Source: Dyadobacter sp. NIV53 (GTDB taxonomy: Bacteria > Bacteroidota > Bacteroidia > Cytophagales > Spirosomataceae). From it: a stretch of DNA of 64,000 bases. Position 1 is the first letter of the stretch, and each line of letters opens with the position of its first letter. The stretch is from contig NZ_CP081299.1 of the NCBI RefSeq assembly GCF_019711195.1, positions 3,224,001 through 3,288,000 of the forward strand. The letters are read 5' to 3'. The notes under the pieces are model-generated. The model was not told the origin of the DNA, searched no databases, and saw nothing but the letters and a program-made list of their open reading frames with translations. The translations under genes and the position numbers were made by a program. Of the stretch, positions 16,937-25,225 are shown piece by piece.

Positions 16937-16968
16937 AGGAGTACAGGAAAGATGCTCCCCATACTCCT
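16937..16968 (-). terminator. Terminator after the MscS-like gene
   Basis: AGGAGTA and its complement, with extra G-C/G-U pairs inside the 18-base loop, then TTATTTTATTT on the minus strand. It lies between the end of the channel gene and the ffh promoter. Confidence 0.6.
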
Positions 16969-17004
16969 GCAAAAAATCAATATATTAAAAGAGAAAATCT
17001 ACCC

Positions 17005-17817
17005 TTATTGTTTCAGTGCAACACTTACTTCAGCAGGTTTTGGTGCCTGAATTCCATCTAATGCAAATTGCCTGCTAATCCCTTCCTGTACATGATAATA
17101 AGTATCCCAATATGCTGAACTTGGTGTCCAGACACGCACATCGAAGAAGATCGCATTTTCAGTCAGTTTAGTAACCAGAATATCATGCTGTACATCTTTC
17201 AGTGCTGTTGGACAAGCATCGGTCACTTTTTTAATGGCTGCTCTTATTTTGTCAGCGCCATTCTGGCTTCCGGCAGCAAAAACCATATCAACACGAATTT
17301 TGCCTTTGTGCGATATATTAGTAATCGGCGCGGTAGAAAGAGAGCCGTTTGGCAAAATGATCGTCTTGTTATCAGGCGTAACCAGAATCGTGTTAAAAAT
17401 CTGAACACCTTCTACAACACCCGTAAATCCCTGAGCATTAATAAGATCTCCTACCCGATAAGGCTTAAAAATTAAAATCAGAACTCCGCCTGCAAAATTC
17501 GCCAGGCTTCCCTGTAAGGCCAAACCAATTGCCAAGCCAGCTGCACCAAGTACGGCTACAAAAGAGGACGTTTCTATTCCAATAATACCTGCAATGCTTA
17601 ACAGAAGCATCACATTCAGTAAAACAGTAATGAGTGAAACGAGGAACGGCTGAACATCACGGTCAACTCTCCTTTTTTCCATCACATTGGCAATAAGCGA
17701 AGTAATCTTCCCAATAACGATCCTACCTATAATAAGGGCAATAAGCGCGAGTACAATTTTGCCGCCGTATAATGTAACAGCAGACAACAGCTGGGCTTTA
17801 ATAACTTCGAAATCCAT
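17005..17817 (-). CDS. Small-conductance mechanosensitive channel, MscS family
   Basis: A 270-residue MscS-type channel of minimal length. Three membrane helices come first; the pore-lining TM3 is visible as LGAAGLAIGLALQGSLANFAGGV, with the small-residue packing typical of MscS. The beta domain follows (FKPYRVGDLINAQGFTGVVEGVQIFNTIL, then PNGSLSTAPITNIS) and a C-terminal alpha/beta domain. It forms a heptameric tension-gated release valve against hypo-osmotic shock in the inner membrane. Single gene with its own terminator. Confidence 0.93.
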   Translation of the reverse strand: MDFEVIKAQLLSAVTLYGGKIVLALIALIIGRIVIGKITSLIANVMEKRRVDRDVQPFLVSLITVLLNVMLLLSIAGIIGIETSSFVAVLGAAGLAIGLALQGSLANFAGGVLILIFKPYRVGDLINAQGFTGVVEGVQIFNTILVTPDNKTIILPNGSLSTAPITNISHKGKIRVDMVFAAGSQNGADKIRAAIKKVTDACPTALKDVQHDILVTKLTENAIFFDVRVWTPSSAYWDTYYHVQEGISRQFALDGIQAPKPAEVSVALKQ

Positions 17818-17978
17818 AATTTAAGCGTGTTTTTGATAGTGATTCTGAGTTTCCAAATCTCTCTATGAAGGATAAAAACGTATATTATACGCAATAATCC
17901 ATTTTTATTCCCGAATAATCAAGACCGGACACCAAATTAATTCCTGGATCCATTTATAAAGTGCTTATCTTAAAAAAT

Positions 17979-18018
17979 AAAAGGACAGGCCGCGGCAAAT
18001 AGCGCAACCTGTCCTTTT
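17979..18018 (-). terminator. Terminator after the 109-residue membrane protein gene
   Basis: AAAAGGACAGG and its complement (11 bp) around an 18-base loop, followed by ATTTTTTA on the minus strand. It sits 21 bases past the stop. Confidence 0.75.
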
Positions 18019-18038
18019 TAAATAAAAATCTTATTCTG

Positions 18039-18368
18039 TTATCTATTAAATTTCGCTGCAATCCATCGGAACATTTTTTTCTCTTTTTCCCAAAAGAATG
18101 AAAACTGTCCTAAAAGAAAACCATATAAAAGTAAAAGACTCTGATAAGTCGGAAATATAAATAGAATATATGTGATGGTTTTCAGCCACATCGGTGTGGT
18201 TTCATCATATCCTAAAAGGTAGAAGAGGCCTTTGCGAAGCCAAACTACGGATGATCCTGATAAACTAAAAACGGCTAATACTAACAAAACCTGTCTGGTT
18301 GTTTCCAATCCCCATTTTGCCTGCATTTTACCTAACCAAGGCTGTGCGTTTTTTTCTCCGCTTTGCAT
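18039..18368 (-). CDS. Small membrane protein, possibly DUF6787 family
   Basis: A 109-residue protein with an N-terminal soluble stretch (WLGKMQAKWGLETTRQVLLV), then three hydrophobic segments: VLAVFSLSGSSVVWLRKGLFY, ITYILFIFPTYQSLLLLYGFLLGQ and a C-terminal basic amphipathic tail (FFWEKEKKMFRWIAAKFNR). The KWGL...R pattern and GS motif fit the small Bacteroidota family I know as DUF6787; that is from memory. It lies 146 bases downstream of the SCO gene on the same strand, so it may be read with the copper operon, but the gap allows an independent promoter. Confidence 0.6.
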   Translation of the reverse strand: MQSGEKNAQPWLGKMQAKWGLETTRQVLLVLAVFSLSGSSVVWLRKGLFYLLGYDETTPMWLKTITYILFIFPTYQSLLLLYGFLLGQFSFFWEKEKKMFRWIAAKFNR

Positions 18369-18514
18369 ATGTGTTTAATAGTCAGCTGTAAATTTTTCAC
18401 AAAGAAACAACGCATATCGCAATTTTCCTTGATTTTAATGAATGTTTAATAGTGACTTTTATCAGTGGAAAAGTTATAATACTTATGTACATAAATAATA
18501 TATATACTTACAAT

Positions 18515-19144
18515 CTACTCTTCCAGCAATACATTTATATCCTCAATCAACTGCTTCGTTCCTTCTTCCGTTGTTCCGTCGTACATACCACGGATATGTT
18601 TGTCTTTATCAATGAGTACAAAATGACCGCTGTGAATGTATCCGCCTGGTTCATTCGGATCTTTTCTGGCACTTACCAGATAATGCTTTTCTCCGATCTC
18701 ATAAATTTTCTCCCTATCGCCGGTTACAAACTGCCACATATTTCCCGTCACTCCCAAATCATTCGCATATTTATTCAGCACCGCTACGGTATCGTGTCCG
18801 GGATCAATAGAATGAGATAAAATGCGCACATCCGGATTCTCACGATATGCCTGATACACTTTAAGCATATTCTTTTTCATGACCGGGCAAATGGTAGGAC
18901 AGGTTGTAAAGAAGAAATCCGCCACGTAAATTTTATCCTCAAACGTTTTTTCTGTTACTGTTTCTCCGTTTTGGTTTTGAAAAGAAAAAGCCGGAATAGA
19001 AGGATAAATTGTTTCTTCAATTTCCTTACCATCCACTACTTTCTTAACAATGTCAGATTCACCTATAAATGGCAATTTCTTTTGCTGGCAACCCATAACA
19101 AAAATGGCTGACAGACTTAGCAAACCAAAAATCAGTTTTTTCAT
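18515..19144 (-). CDS. SCO1/SenC family copper chaperone lipoprotein
   Basis: A 209-residue thioredoxin-fold protein. The lipobox is in VMGCQQ, so it is likely anchored facing the periplasm. The copper/redox motif CPTICP (CxxxC) sits in FFFTTCPTICPVMKKNM, and the conserved distal histidine is in HSGHFVLIDK; both are needed for Cu binding in Sco proteins. The role in relatives is delivery of copper to CuA of cytochrome c oxidase, or disulfide handling there. ATG 19144 is used because the 19153 start would overlap the previous gene and precede the signal peptide. Last gene of the MbnP-MbnH operon, 5 bases after the His-containing lipoprotein gene. Confidence 0.92.
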   Translation of the reverse strand: MKKLIFGLLSLSAIFVMGCQQKKLPFIGESDIVKKVVDGKEIEETIYPSIPAFSFQNQNGETVTEKTFEDKIYVADFFFTTCPTICPVMKKNMLKVYQAYRENPDVRILSHSIDPGHDTVAVLNKYANDLGVTGNMWQFVTGDREKIYEIGEKHYLVSARKDPNEPGGYIHSGHFVLIDKDKHIRGMYDGTTEEGTKQLIEDINVLLEE

Positions 19145-19149
19145 GTGGA

Positions 19150-19635
19150 TCATTTTTTCTGAATAAAGATTTGCGCCTCGCTTATGCTTTTATGCGTCAG
19201 GTCACGAACAGCCTCTATTTTTTGTGTTTGATCTGTAATGTACGCCGCTACATGCTCTTTATCCATTTTGTTTAGTGTATCGGCTTTGTACTGATGCATC
19301 CAGTTCATCATTTCCTGATCGGCTTTTTCCAATTGTGTATGAAGAAGAAGCGCTTTTTCTTTTCTCTCTTTCAATATGTCGCTGGACTTTACAGCAAGCA
19401 AACTGTCCATATTTTTAATTTCAACAGATATTTTTTTCTGTAAATCCATCAGTGATCCCATTGCAGGCATAATGCTGTCATGAATCGCCATAATGCCTTT
19501 GTTCAGTTCATTGGGCTTTTGCTCTTCATGCAGGTGTGCATGATTTATAGTTTCTTCTGTATTTTCTCTCTCTTTATTGGTATTACAGCTAAGTAAAAAC
19601 AGGGCCAAAAAAGTGGCTAAAACATATTTTTTCAT
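19150..19635 (-). CDS. Helical lipoprotein with a His motif, copper operon
   Basis: A 161-residue lipoprotein (LLSCNTN lipobox). Just after the anchor is a metal-ligand-like stretch NHAHLHEEQ, then a long alpha-helical region with Met and His (IMAIHDSIMPAMGSLMDLQKK, MMNWMHQYKAD) that could bind Cu(I) or Cu(II). No named family is recognised; similar short lipoproteins occur beside SCO genes in Bacteroidota, as I recall. It sits between the CDACGC protein and SCO genes with 25- and 5-base gaps, implying co-expression. A periplasmic copper-buffering role is inference. Confidence 0.65.
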   Translation of the reverse strand: MKKYVLATFLALFLLSCNTNKERENTEETINHAHLHEEQKPNELNKGIMAIHDSIMPAMGSLMDLQKKISVEIKNMDSLLAVKSSDILKERKEKALLLHTQLEKADQEMMNWMHQYKADTLNKMDKEHVAAYITDQTQKIEAVRDLTHKSISEAQIFIQKK

Positions 19636-19660
19636 TATAATTTTCTTCGTTAAATAAAAC

Positions 19661-20569
19661 TTAAAATAACCAGCCCACCTGAATCATACCGCGTGAACGC
19701 GCCTGAACGAAACCTGCTGAAAGATCCTGGGATAGCGGTTTCTGTGCATTGATTCCCAGTGTCCAGCGATTGGCAAAAAGTGTAACACCGATTGTTCCGC
19801 TCACAAGACGGCCGCCAGTTTCCAGTACTTTCTTACCTTCTTTGGTTCCCAGATCTGATTTTTCTCCATAGACTCCTATATTGGGTGTTAAAGTAAATTT
19901 GCCAATCGGAAAGGAATGATAAAGATCAATCGTCCCATAAAGCTGATTTCCGAAACGGTAATGCTCCACATTGGTCGTATTGAATTTCCTGGAAGCATTC
20001 ATGGCAAGTCCCCATTGATTTTTATTCACAGTATAAAATGCATTTAGTATAAAATCAGTACTTCCTGTTCCCGACTGGAAATTGGCATTGGCTACATCGG
20101 TCAGGTTATTTTCGTCGTATTTAAAGCGTCCGGTCGGAACTTTAACCCCACCACCGATCAGAAGCGTATGATTAAAGCTCGAACTGGATTCTTTATCCAT
20201 CAGCGTATTGATCACATTGTAATTAATCAGCACCGTTGCGTCGCTTATTCCGTTTTGCTTTTTTGTATCGGAAGTGGTGATCTGCTGGGCGAAACGATAA
20301 GGAAGAAACGCCATCACCTGCACACGTTTAATTGGGAAAAACCGCGCATAGAGTTCGGTAACATTAAAACTTTCTTCCGTCCGCAAAACATGGCTGTCGG
20401 GGTGTGTTACAAAGTTCAGGTGTTGGTAGCGAACACCAATTAATGACTTGTTGGATTGTGGCATTAATCCAAAATAGGCCCCGCTGTTAGAACATCCGCA
20501 GGCATCGCAGGCAAAGGTGGCCGGGGAAAGAAACAGAAGAATATAGAAAAGAATATATTTAATTTTCAT
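19661..20569 (-). CDS. Outer-membrane protein with N-terminal CDACGC motif
   Basis: A 302-residue protein with a signal peptide ending near FACDACGC. Four cysteines lie within the first mature residues (CDACGCSNSG), a likely metal or disulfide site. The rest alternates like an outer-membrane beta-barrel (SLIGVRYQHLNFVTH, VQVMAFLPYRFAQQ, TLLIGGGVKVPTGRFKYDE, then a final aromatic strand MIQVGWLF), of the phenol_MetA_deg/transporter-like type. It lies between the di-heme enzyme and the lipoprotein gene in one operon (gaps 11 and 25 bases). It may bring copper or its chelates across the outer membrane; that is inference from position. Confidence 0.75.
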   Translation of the reverse strand: MKIKYILFYILLFLSPATFACDACGCSNSGAYFGLMPQSNKSLIGVRYQHLNFVTHPDSHVLRTEESFNVTELYARFFPIKRVQVMAFLPYRFAQQITTSDTKKQNGISDATVLINYNVINTLMDKESSSSFNHTLLIGGGVKVPTGRFKYDENNLTDVANANFQSGTGSTDFILNAFYTVNKNQWGLAMNASRKFNTTNVEHYRFGNQLYGTIDLYHSFPIGKFTLTPNIGVYGEKSDLGTKEGKKVLETGGRLVSGTIGVTLFANRWTLGINAQKPLSQDLSAGFVQARSRGMIQVGWLF

Positions 20570-20580
20570 AGTTGAATTCG

Positions 20581-21714
20581 TTATAATGATGTACCAACGC
20601 CCGGATCAGAAAACCGCTTATCAGTAATATATTGTTCGTCACTCAGTGTTCTCAGAAAAGAAATAATGGATTGTTTTTCTGATGCGGTTAATTTAATTCC
20701 CTTCTTCTGGCCTGAAATCTGCAAAATCGGATCGAGCGAAGGTGCATCATAGATACTATCGGTGGAACTGCTGTTTTGGTCATTGGCATAATGATCCAGT
20801 ACCTCCTGTAATGTATAGTAGCGTCCGTCATGCATATAAGGAGCTGTTAGGCCGACATTTCGTAAACTTGGCACTTTGAATTTCAGCCGATCTGCTTCGT
20901 TTAAAGTTATGCTATAACGGCCCTGATCCTTGATTTTATTAGGAACCAATCCATTGTTACGAAAGCTGTTATCTGTAAAAAGTTCGCCGCTGTGACAGGT
21001 TGCACAATTTTGTTTAAAGAGCACCAATCCTGATTTTTCCTCCGTTGTAAGTGCCGATACATCACCTTGCAAGTAATAATCATAACGGGAAGTAGCCGAA
21101 ATCATAGTCATCATAAATTGAGACAGCGCTTTCATCATACGGTCCGAATTGATTTCATCAGTTCCAAATGCAGCTTTAAACATTTTGGGATAATCCACCT
21201 GTTTTGCAGCTCCGGCTACCGGCGTGTTACGTAGTTTTTCAACGACATTACCAACTCTTTCTCCCATTTCAACCTCGTTTTGAATAGGAACAGGAGGCAC
21301 CAAATCGAGGTCATGCACACCGCCATCCCAAAAGAAAGACGTATTCCATGCCATATTTTGAATGGAAGGTGAATTCCGTGTTCCAAGTAAATCGTCCACA
21401 CCATGGCTCAGATCATGGCCATGATGCGTGAAAGCTGCCTGCTGCTGATGGCATGTACCGCACCCGATTTTATCTGTTCTCGAAAGAATTCCGTCATAAA
21501 AAAGAAAGCGGCCCAGTTTTACACCTTCTTCTGTAAGCTGATTTTTTGACAGATCGTAAACCGGATCAGGAAAATAGGAAGGTTTGGTCCAGCTAAGCGG
21601 GGTAGGCGTAGTTGGTTCGGGTAGGGGCGTTTCTGTTTCAGGTTCTGATTTGCAAGAAACCAGTACCTGAAACAGATAAACAACCGCGACACCCAAAAAC
21701 AGGATATTTTTCAT
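20581..21714 (-). CDS. Di-heme cytochrome c peroxidase/MauG family, MbnH-like
   Basis: A 377-residue lipoprotein (lipobox VLVSCKS) with two CxxCH heme c sites: CGTCHQQ near residue 85 and CATCHSGELFTDNSF in the C-terminal half. The domain order and GRFLFYDGILSRTDKIGC are typical of bacterial di-heme peroxidases. It directly follows an MbnP gene (22 bases). In methanotrophs the MbnH member of this family oxidises a Trp of MbnP to kynurenine, creating a copper site. The same job is the best guess here; a plain peroxide-scavenging role is the alternative. Start ATG 21714 avoids overlap with the MbnP stop and begins at the signal peptide. Confidence 0.85.
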   Translation of the reverse strand: MKNILFLGVAVVYLFQVLVSCKSEPETETPLPEPTTPTPLSWTKPSYFPDPVYDLSKNQLTEEGVKLGRFLFYDGILSRTDKIGCGTCHQQQAAFTHHGHDLSHGVDDLLGTRNSPSIQNMAWNTSFFWDGGVHDLDLVPPVPIQNEVEMGERVGNVVEKLRNTPVAGAAKQVDYPKMFKAAFGTDEINSDRMMKALSQFMMTMISATSRYDYYLQGDVSALTTEEKSGLVLFKQNCATCHSGELFTDNSFRNNGLVPNKIKDQGRYSITLNEADRLKFKVPSLRNVGLTAPYMHDGRYYTLQEVLDHYANDQNSSSTDSIYDAPSLDPILQISGQKKGIKLTASEKQSIISFLRTLSDEQYITDKRFSDPGVGTSL

Positions 21715-21736
21715 TGCATAAAAATGAAAATCAGAT

Positions 21737-22561
21737 TTAATCTGCATGAATATGATCTAGTGTGAACATATTCACATAATTATCAGCAATATTTTTCGAA
21801 TAATCTTCAAACATGACACTGGTATATTTACTGATACTTAATTGTGTTGAGCCGCTGAATATTTTCAGAACGTCAGCCATCAAATGTACTTCCGGGCTCA
21901 GTTCTGGTGTAACAATTGCCTTTTTACCTCCAAAATCAACCTTAGCAGTACGGAGGTTGTTGATGGTTTTTTCAGTACGTCCGCCAAAGCCACCGATATG
22001 ATAGTAGTATTTACCGTTTGCTGATGTTGTTGAATCCGAAGTACCTTCTATTTTCAGGAATATATATCCCGGGTTCCAATCCCAATACATTGCTTCCTCG
22101 TTGGTAGGGCCTGAACCCGTATCCAGAATCCCCTTACGTTTTGAAGCATCTGCCACACTTCTTAAACTGTCCACACCGATCATAAATTCAACGCCGGTAT
22201 ACTCGCCGGATGGCACATTGTTGATCGTTACTTCCTGTGATTCTGCATCAGCTTCACGGATCAGGAAATAGCTTGAATCCTGTGGAACAACAAAACTGCT
22301 GCCATTTGCCATAAGCAGTTTGATGTTGGATACGTAGTAATTCAGTTTGGTTACAGTGAAGGGCTGATTCGCTGCATTTTTGTAAGTTCCGGTATTTAGA
22401 ACCAGGTCCCTGTCTCCTACAATGTTGTCAAATTCAATTCTTAAACTACCTGTTGTAGCTGGATCAACAACCGGATCATTGTCGTCGTTACAGGATGTTA
22501 AAACAAAAGAAAGAGCAATTAAAGACAGGAATAAGTATATAGATGAAAATTTGAATTTCAT
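21737..22561 (-). CDS. MbnP-family copper-binding lipoprotein
   Basis: A 274-residue lipoprotein (lipobox LTSCNDD) of the MbnP family. The conserved core has FTVTKLNYYVSNIKL, a short NxPSGEYTGVEFMIGVD segment and AMYWDWNPGYIFLKIEG with Trp160 and Trp162; one such Trp becomes kynurenine in studied MbnPs. Candidate ligands are His188 (YYHIGG), His226 (EVHLMAD) and the C-terminal DHIHAD (His270, His272). It opens a five-gene operon (MbnP, MbnH, CDACGC protein, lipoprotein, SCO). The 142-base gap to the upstream CNGKC gene could hold a promoter, though I saw no exact TAnnTTTG box. Confidence 0.85.
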   Translation of the reverse strand: MKFKFSSIYLFLSLIALSFVLTSCNDDNDPVVDPATTGSLRIEFDNIVGDRDLVLNTGTYKNAANQPFTVTKLNYYVSNIKLLMANGSSFVVPQDSSYFLIREADAESQEVTINNVPSGEYTGVEFMIGVDSLRSVADASKRKGILDTGSGPTNEEAMYWDWNPGYIFLKIEGTSDSTTSANGKYYYHIGGFGGRTEKTINNLRTAKVDFGGKKAIVTPELSPEVHLMADVLKIFSGSTQLSISKYTSVMFEDYSKNIADNYVNMFTLDHIHAD

Positions 22562-22704
22562 GATTTTGTAATAAAAAATAATTGTTTAGATAAGTACACC
22601 CAACGTAACAGATTGTTTTTAAATCAGTTGGATTGAATGATAAATAAGCGCTATTTTCCTGAAAAAGGAAACGTTAACGCAAACCAGTAAGTTAAAGGAA
22701 ATAA

Positions 22705-23169
22705 TTAAACGAGAGGAGGATGGAAAATATCCTGTATGTGGTTGAAAGATCTGAAAGCGGTATTAAAATTGAATTTAACCGGTTCCAACGTGATAAATAC
22801 GTATTCAGATTTGTTGAGATCAGAACCGACAAGTGCTGATAAATCTGTCGCGGAAGAAAAAAGTTTGGTGAGATAATCACTTTCTGCTTGTTTTTCTTCC
22901 TGTTTTTTAGCTTCCGCTAACCTTTTTGCGAGATAACATTTTCCGTTACAATTCATCATCGGACGATTGCGGTTTACGCAGAGATTGGCAACAATGTAAT
23001 CCCGGCGAATTTCAAAATCCAGATACAACAAAGGTATCACCCATACTTTTACAAGCATAAGGCTCAGCAGACTGAGAGATATCAATTGTTTGACCGAACT
23101 TTTCACAATAGTCTTAACGAATAGAATACAGATAAATGTATTTCGGGGCAAAGGTATATACCGAATCAA
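22705..23169 (-). CDS. Membrane protein with CNGKC motif, copper-associated
   Basis: Up to 154 residues. A hydrophobic segment (SLSLLSLMLVKVWVIPLLYLDF) is followed by DYIVANLCVNRNRPMMNCNGKCYLAKRLAEA, where the CxxxC pair (CNGKC) and the preceding Cys suggest metal or disulfide chemistry, then a helical linker and a C-terminal FHPPLV. I recall short Bacteroidota proteins of this shape beside copper and TonB receptor genes. The first ATG is 23169, but relatives start close to the membrane segment, so a GTG at 23106 is also possible. It precedes the MbnP operon. Confidence 0.65.
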   Translation of the reverse strand: MIRYIPLPRNTFICILFVKTIVKSSVKQLISLSLLSLMLVKVWVIPLLYLDFEIRRDYIVANLCVNRNRPMMNCNGKCYLAKRLAEAKKQEEKQAESDYLTKLFSSATDLSALVGSDLNKSEYVFITLEPVKFNFNTAFRSFNHIQDIFHPPLV

Positions 23170-23273
23170 TACGGCTGACGAAATTTTGAAAATTTATCGG
23201 GTTCCAGACAAGAATTCAAAATCATATACTTTTACCATTTGATACCTTAACCCTAATTCCGTTTAGGTTTCGC

Positions 23274-23281
23274 TATTTTTG
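23274..23281 (+). promoter_or_regulatory. -7 box TATTTTTG upstream of the Uma2 gene
   Basis: Matches TAnnTTTG, 16 bases before the ATG at 23298. No clear TTTG at the -33 distance, so support is modest. Confidence 0.35.
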
Positions 23282-23297
23282 TTAAAACACCCTTTTT

Positions 23298-23906
23298 ATG
23301 ATGCCAACTGCCACACAAACAATTTATACAGAAACTGAGTACTTCCAAATGGAAGAAAAAGCCGTTTATAAAAGTGAATATTTCCGGGGAGAGATATTTA
23401 TGATGGCAGGCGGCACACCAAATCATAATCGTATTAAAGAAAATGTATCTATTGAAATTGGTATTATTTTAAAAAGAAGGAAAAGCTGCCGCAGTTACTC
23501 AAGTGATCAGCGTATTCACATTCCTGAAAATTCTCTTTACACTTATCCGGATATTGCAGTGATATGCGGACCGAATAAATACTCAGAAAAGGACAAAAAT
23601 ACAATCATAAACCCTACTGTCATTATTGAAGTTGTTTTTGACAGCACAGGAGCTTATGATCGGGGGGATAAATTTCGCCATTATCGGGATATTGAAAGTT
23701 TGCAGGAATATATTCTCGTAAACTCAATAAATGTGGGCGTTGAAATTTACAGACGAACAGAAGATAATCATTGGCTATTGGCAGAATCAGCCTACAAACT
23801 ATCCGATACTACAACTATTCAATCTATCGAAGCATCCCTTCTTTTGTCTGATTTATACGACGGTACCGAAAATGTAAAAGAAGGATGGATTACGCGTGAA
23901 GCGTAA
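23298..23906 (+). CDS. Uma2 family endonuclease-like protein
   Basis: A 202-residue protein of the Uma2/DUF820 family with a PD-(D/E)XK nuclease fold. Visible elements are ETEYFQMEEKAVYKSEYFRGEIFMMAGG and HNRIKENVSIEIG, then the catalytic set PDIAVICG, NPTVIIEVVFDST, DRGDKFRHYRDIESLQEYILVN. Family members are abundant in cyanobacteria and Bacteroidota, often in multiple copies; nuclease activity is predicted from fold, not shown. A second member is at 30633-31256. An ATG three bases downstream is an alternative start. Confidence 0.82.
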   Translation: MMPTATQTIYTETEYFQMEEKAVYKSEYFRGEIFMMAGGTPNHNRIKENVSIEIGIILKRRKSCRSYSSDQRIHIPENSLYTYPDIAVICGPNKYSEKDKNTIINPTVIIEVVFDSTGAYDRGDKFRHYRDIESLQEYILVNSINVGVEIYRRTEDNHWLLAESAYKLSDTTTIQSIEASLLLSDLYDGTENVKEGWITREA

Positions 23907-23923
23907 TTTTTCTATCTTTGCCC

Positions 23924-23931
23924 CTTAAACA
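23924..23931 (+). promoter_or_regulatory. -7 box TATCTTTG for the exbB operon
   Basis: A textbook Bacteroidota -7 box (TAnnTTTG) just after the Uma2 stop, 94 bases before the exbB ATG. No good -33 TTTG was seen. It gives exbB-exbD a leader of about 90 bases. Confidence 0.5.
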
Positions 23932-24025
23932 ATAAGCCGGGCCTTGTACCGTTTATGTTCAAAGCTGTTTTCTAACCGGATTGACCTCTATTTTATACGC
24001 TTAATCGTTCACTTTCACTATTAAT

Positions 24026-24706
24026 ATGATGCTTCTACAAGCACTTACTGACTCTACTTTGGCAGCACCAGCCGCTAGCCAGGGACTTTCTATTATTGAT
24101 CTGCTTGCAAAAGGAGGCTGGGTAATGTTTCCTCTCGGGCTGCTTTTTGTGGCCACTCTTTTTATAATCTTTGAGCGTTATTTAGGAATTGGGTCAAATG
24201 GAAAGATAGAACCACAATTTGTGGACAATGTAAAGGATTTTATTCAGCAGGGAAATCTTAAATCTGCGGAGTCGTCTTGCCGGAATCAGCACAATGCAGC
24301 AGGCCGTATTTTCGAACGCGCAATTGGTCGTATAGGTTATCCGATCAAAGATATTGAAACAAGCATTGAAAATGCCAGTCAGATAGAGATCCAGCGCATG
24401 GAAGGAAATCTTGCCTACCTCGGTGTAATTGCGGGTATAGCACCTATGCTTGGGTTTGTGGGTACAATCTCAGGGATTATTCGTATTTTCTATGACATTT
24501 CCATATCCAATGATTTCAATATCAGCACGATTGCAGGCGGTATGTATGAAAAAATGATCACGTCCGGATCAGGTCTGATCATTGGTCTGATCGCTTATGC
24601 GGGTTATCACTTGCTGAATATGAAAATTGACCGTTTTGCTTTGAGGTTACAAATGGCGGCTTCGGACTTCCTTGATGTACTGCAGAAACCAGTAGCTTCA
24701 AAGTAA
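24026..24706 (+). CDS. exbB: MotA/TolQ/ExbB proton channel family protein
   Basis: A 226-residue inner-membrane protein of the TolQ/ExbB family. TM1 (GWVMFPLGLLFVATLFIIFERY) is followed by a cytoplasmic helical region and the pore segment NLAYLGVIAGIAPMLGFVGTISGIIRIFYD, then TM3 (MITSGSGLIIGLIAYAGYHLL). Together with the ExbD gene 44 bases downstream it forms a proton-driven motor that energises TonB (or TolA). Likely partners are the TonB receptor at 7775 and the M56/TonB proteins at 26380-30094. ExbB is preferred to TolQ because no tol-pal genes are near. Confidence 0.9.
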   Translation: MMLLQALTDSTLAAPAASQGLSIIDLLAKGGWVMFPLGLLFVATLFIIFERYLGIGSNGKIEPQFVDNVKDFIQQGNLKSAESSCRNQHNAAGRIFERAIGRIGYPIKDIETSIENASQIEIQRMEGNLAYLGVIAGIAPMLGFVGTISGIIRIFYDISISNDFNISTIAGGMYEKMITSGSGLIIGLIAYAGYHLLNMKIDRFALRLQMAASDFLDVLQKPVASK

Positions 24707-24750
24707 TATAACAGTCCTCATTCTATCATTCACTCATTGAAAATTGTTAT

Positions 24751-25143
24751 ATGAAGATACGTCGGAAGAGCCGGTTTGCCCCGGAGGTATTTACGAGCTC
24801 CCTCAGCGACATTATGTTTTTCCTGATGCTGTTCTTTTTGATCATTTCCACGATGTCCAATCCGAACGTGATCAAACTGATGTTACCAAAAGCGTCGGCT
24901 TCACAGCAGATGTACAAAAAACAAATTACCTTGTCAGTAGACGATAAAAAAGTTTATTATATTGATAAACAGGCAATTCCTTTTGAAAATCTGGAATTAG
25001 AGCTGAAAAATATATTCGCCGGAACAGAAGACAAGACCATTATTCTCAGAGTAGATAAAAACCTTGCGGTTCAGGATCTGGTGGATGTACTGGAACTTGG
25101 AGCCAAGCAGGAAATTAAAATGGTAATGGCAACATCAAAATAG
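24751..25143 (+). CDS. exbD: ExbD/TolR biopolymer transport protein
   Basis: A 130-residue protein with one membrane helix (DIMFFLMLFFLIISTMS) whose conserved Asp (SLSDIMFFLM) is the proton-binding residue of ExbD/TolR. The periplasmic domain follows: KQITLSVDDKKVYYIDKQAIPFENLELELKN and KTIILRVDKNLAVQDLVDVLELGAKQ. It pairs with the upstream ExbB. The operon ends at a strong hairpin 47 bases after the stop. Confidence 0.92.
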   Translation: MKIRRKSRFAPEVFTSSLSDIMFFLMLFFLIISTMSNPNVIKLMLPKASASQQMYKKQITLSVDDKKVYYIDKQAIPFENLELELKNIFAGTEDKTIILRVDKNLAVQDLVDVLELGAKQEIKMVMATSK

Positions 25144-25190
25144 CTTCGTCGGAACCTGCTCTCTTTTTATATTACGAAAAAAACCAAAAT

Positions 25191-25225
25191 AAAACGCCTT
25201 GTGAACAAAAGTCACAAGGCGTTTT
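25191..25225. terminator. Bidirectional terminator, exbD and Gfo/Idh gene
   Basis: AAAACGCCTTGTGA and its perfect complement (14 bp) around a 7-base loop, with A/T flanks for both strands. The last bases of the stem overlap the stop codon of the convergent minus-strand gene, so one element serves both. Confidence 0.85.
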
